Positions 23,702 through 24,367 of a stretch of DNA of 24,367 nucleotides are shown one piece after another. The DNA is from Marinospirillum sp035271045 (GTDB lineage: Bacteria; Pseudomonadota; Gammaproteobacteria; Pseudomonadales; Halomonadaceae). Positions within the stretch are counted from its first letter, which is position 1; every line of letters begins with the position of its first letter. Where the stretch lies: positions 1-24,367 of the forward strand of contig NZ_DATESC010000004.1 in the NCBI RefSeq assembly GCF_035271045.1, in the 5' to 3' direction. A model generated the notes under the pieces. The model saw nothing but the letters and a program-made list of their open reading frames with translations, had not been told where the DNA came from and did no database searches. The translations under genes were made by a program, and so were the position numbers.

Positions 23702-24367
23702 ATGAAAAACACCAAAATATTAAAAGTCCGAGTACGCGATAAGCATAAAGCTTTGCTTAATAGCATGGCTAGGAATGTTAATTTCGTCTGGAACTACGTT
23801 AATGAATTAAGTCAGCGCTCCATTAAAGAGCGTGGTGTGTTTTTGTCTGCCTATGATATGCACCCTTACACCAAAGGTGCTGGTAAAGAACTGGAGCTGC
23901 ACAGCCAAACCTTGCAGTGCATAGCCGGTGAATACGTCACAAGGCGTAAGCAGTTTAAAAAAGCCCGATTAAGCTGGCGCAGGTCAGGCGGTGTACGCCG
24001 TTCGCTGGGTTGGATTCCCGTTAATACAGCTGCGGCACAGTGGAAAAATGGTCAGGTTTTCCACAACGGCCACTATTTTAAAGTGTGGGATAGCTACGGT
24101 TTGAGCCAATACAAATTCCGCTCTGGTAGCTTTAATGAAGATACCCGTGGTCGCTGGTATTTTAATGTGGTGGTGGATGTCGAGGCTGAGATACCCAAAG
24201 GCCAAGACAGCATCGGCATTGACTTGGGCTTAACGGACATTGCCACCTGTTCGGATGGCACAAAGCTGGAAGCGGGGCGCTTCTACCGAGGTCTTGAGGT
24301 AAAATTAGCCACAGCACAACGGGCTAGAAACAAAACCCAAGTCAAAACCCTTCACGCAAAAATAGCC
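23702..24367 (+). CDS. tnpB: RNA-guided nuclease TnpB, N-terminal part, cut by window edge
   Basis: 222 codons are open to the window end. The N-terminal helix-turn-helix_OrfB region (KVRVRDKHKALLNSMARNVN, then FVWNYVNELSQ) is followed by the wedge/REC portion and the start of RuvC-I, IGIDLGLTDIAT with D174. The zinc ribbon and RuvC-II/III lie beyond the edge. TnpB cuts DNA next to a short motif guided by the omega-RNA from the element's 3' end, favouring retention of the element. The AAGG ribosome site almost touches the ATG, so initiation is probably weak. Residues 70-115 correspond to the first block of the pseudogene at 1-146. Confidence 0.9.
   Translation, partial: MKNTKILKVRVRDKHKALLNSMARNVNFVWNYVNELSQRSIKERGVFLSAYDMHPYTKGAGKELELHSQTLQCIAGEYVTRRKQFKKARLSWRRSGGVRRSLGWIPVNTAAAQWKNGQVFHNGHYFKVWDSYGLSQYKFRSGSFNEDTRGRWYFNVVVDVEAEIPKGQDSIGIDLGLTDIATCSDGTKLEAGRFYRGLEVKLATAQRARNKTQVKTLHAKIA

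Larger units (their letters stand above)
23200..24367 (+). mobile_element. IS200/IS605-family element, left part, tnpA and tnpB divergent
   Basis: An IS605-type layout: left-end hairpin (23215-23235), tnpA on the minus strand, and tnpB on the plus strand running off the window. The left boundary, near 23195-23205, is inferred from the usual 10-20 base distance between the cleavage site and the hairpin. In direct orientation with the remnant at the left edge. Both genes are open as far as visible, so this copy may be functional. Confidence 0.85.

Noticed and set aside
23984..24205. Minus-strand ORF of 73 codons inside tnpB
   Set aside because: Lies wholly inside conserved tnpB coding sequence on the other strand.
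1..24367. CRISPR array, tRNA or rRNA genes, prophage or defence island
   Set aside because: No regularly spaced repeats, no cloverleaf or rRNA-like stretch, and no phage structural, restriction or toxin genes were seen; TnpB is the only nuclease.

Overview
The window looks like chromosomal DNA of a gammaproteobacterium with modest G+C (low forties by eye). Its core genes are housekeeping: glnE beside a WaaF-like heptosyltransferase gene (in pseudomonads ilvE lies between glnE and waaF), a DauA-type SulP transporter close to the E. coli protein, an Azotobacter-type monomeric NADP-isocitrate dehydrogenase, and a SUF iron-sulfur operon. The genus cannot be named from the sequence; sulfur-oxidising or methanotrophic lineages are possible but unproven.

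Layout. 1-467: remnant of an IS200/IS605-family element whose tnpB has lost its middle by a frameshifting deletion but keeps the right-end hairpin. 480-3301 (minus): a probable three-gene run of a 2OG-Fe(II) oxygenase, dauA and a one-helix membrane protein. 3397-7310 (plus): glnE followed by a GT9 heptosyltransferase homologue with degenerate motifs. 7479-9701: monomeric icd, ending in a clear intrinsic terminator. 10026-15435 (plus): sufB-sufC-sufD-sufS-sufT, tightly coupled by ATGA overlaps, with a six-codon mini-ORF in front of sufT. 15460-18538 (minus): a soluble CZB-domain chemoreceptor followed by a membrane dCache chemoreceptor. 18752-21480 (plus): a TraB/PrgY-type membrane protein and a second SulP transporter. 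21477-23033 (minus): a CPA2/KefB-type antiporter with an RCK domain. 23200-24367: the left part of an apparently intact IS605-type element (tnpA and tnpB divergent), cut by the window edge.

How the parts work together. SufB/C/D form the scaffold and ATPase, SufS supplies sulfur and SufT probably helps maturation; no sufE, sufU, sufA or iscR-like regulator is present here. GlnE controls glutamine synthetase by adenylylation, and Icd supplies NADPH and 2-oxoglutarate, the carbon skeleton for that nitrogen pathway. The two receptors probably share a transcript and feed a chemotaxis array encoded elsewhere.

I did not find a convincing wholly new defence or mobile system. The best leads are the IS remnant that may still make a guide RNA, the sufT mini-ORF, the degenerate heptosyltransferase, the palindrome in the putative sufB promoter, and the TraB-SulP pair facing an antiporter.
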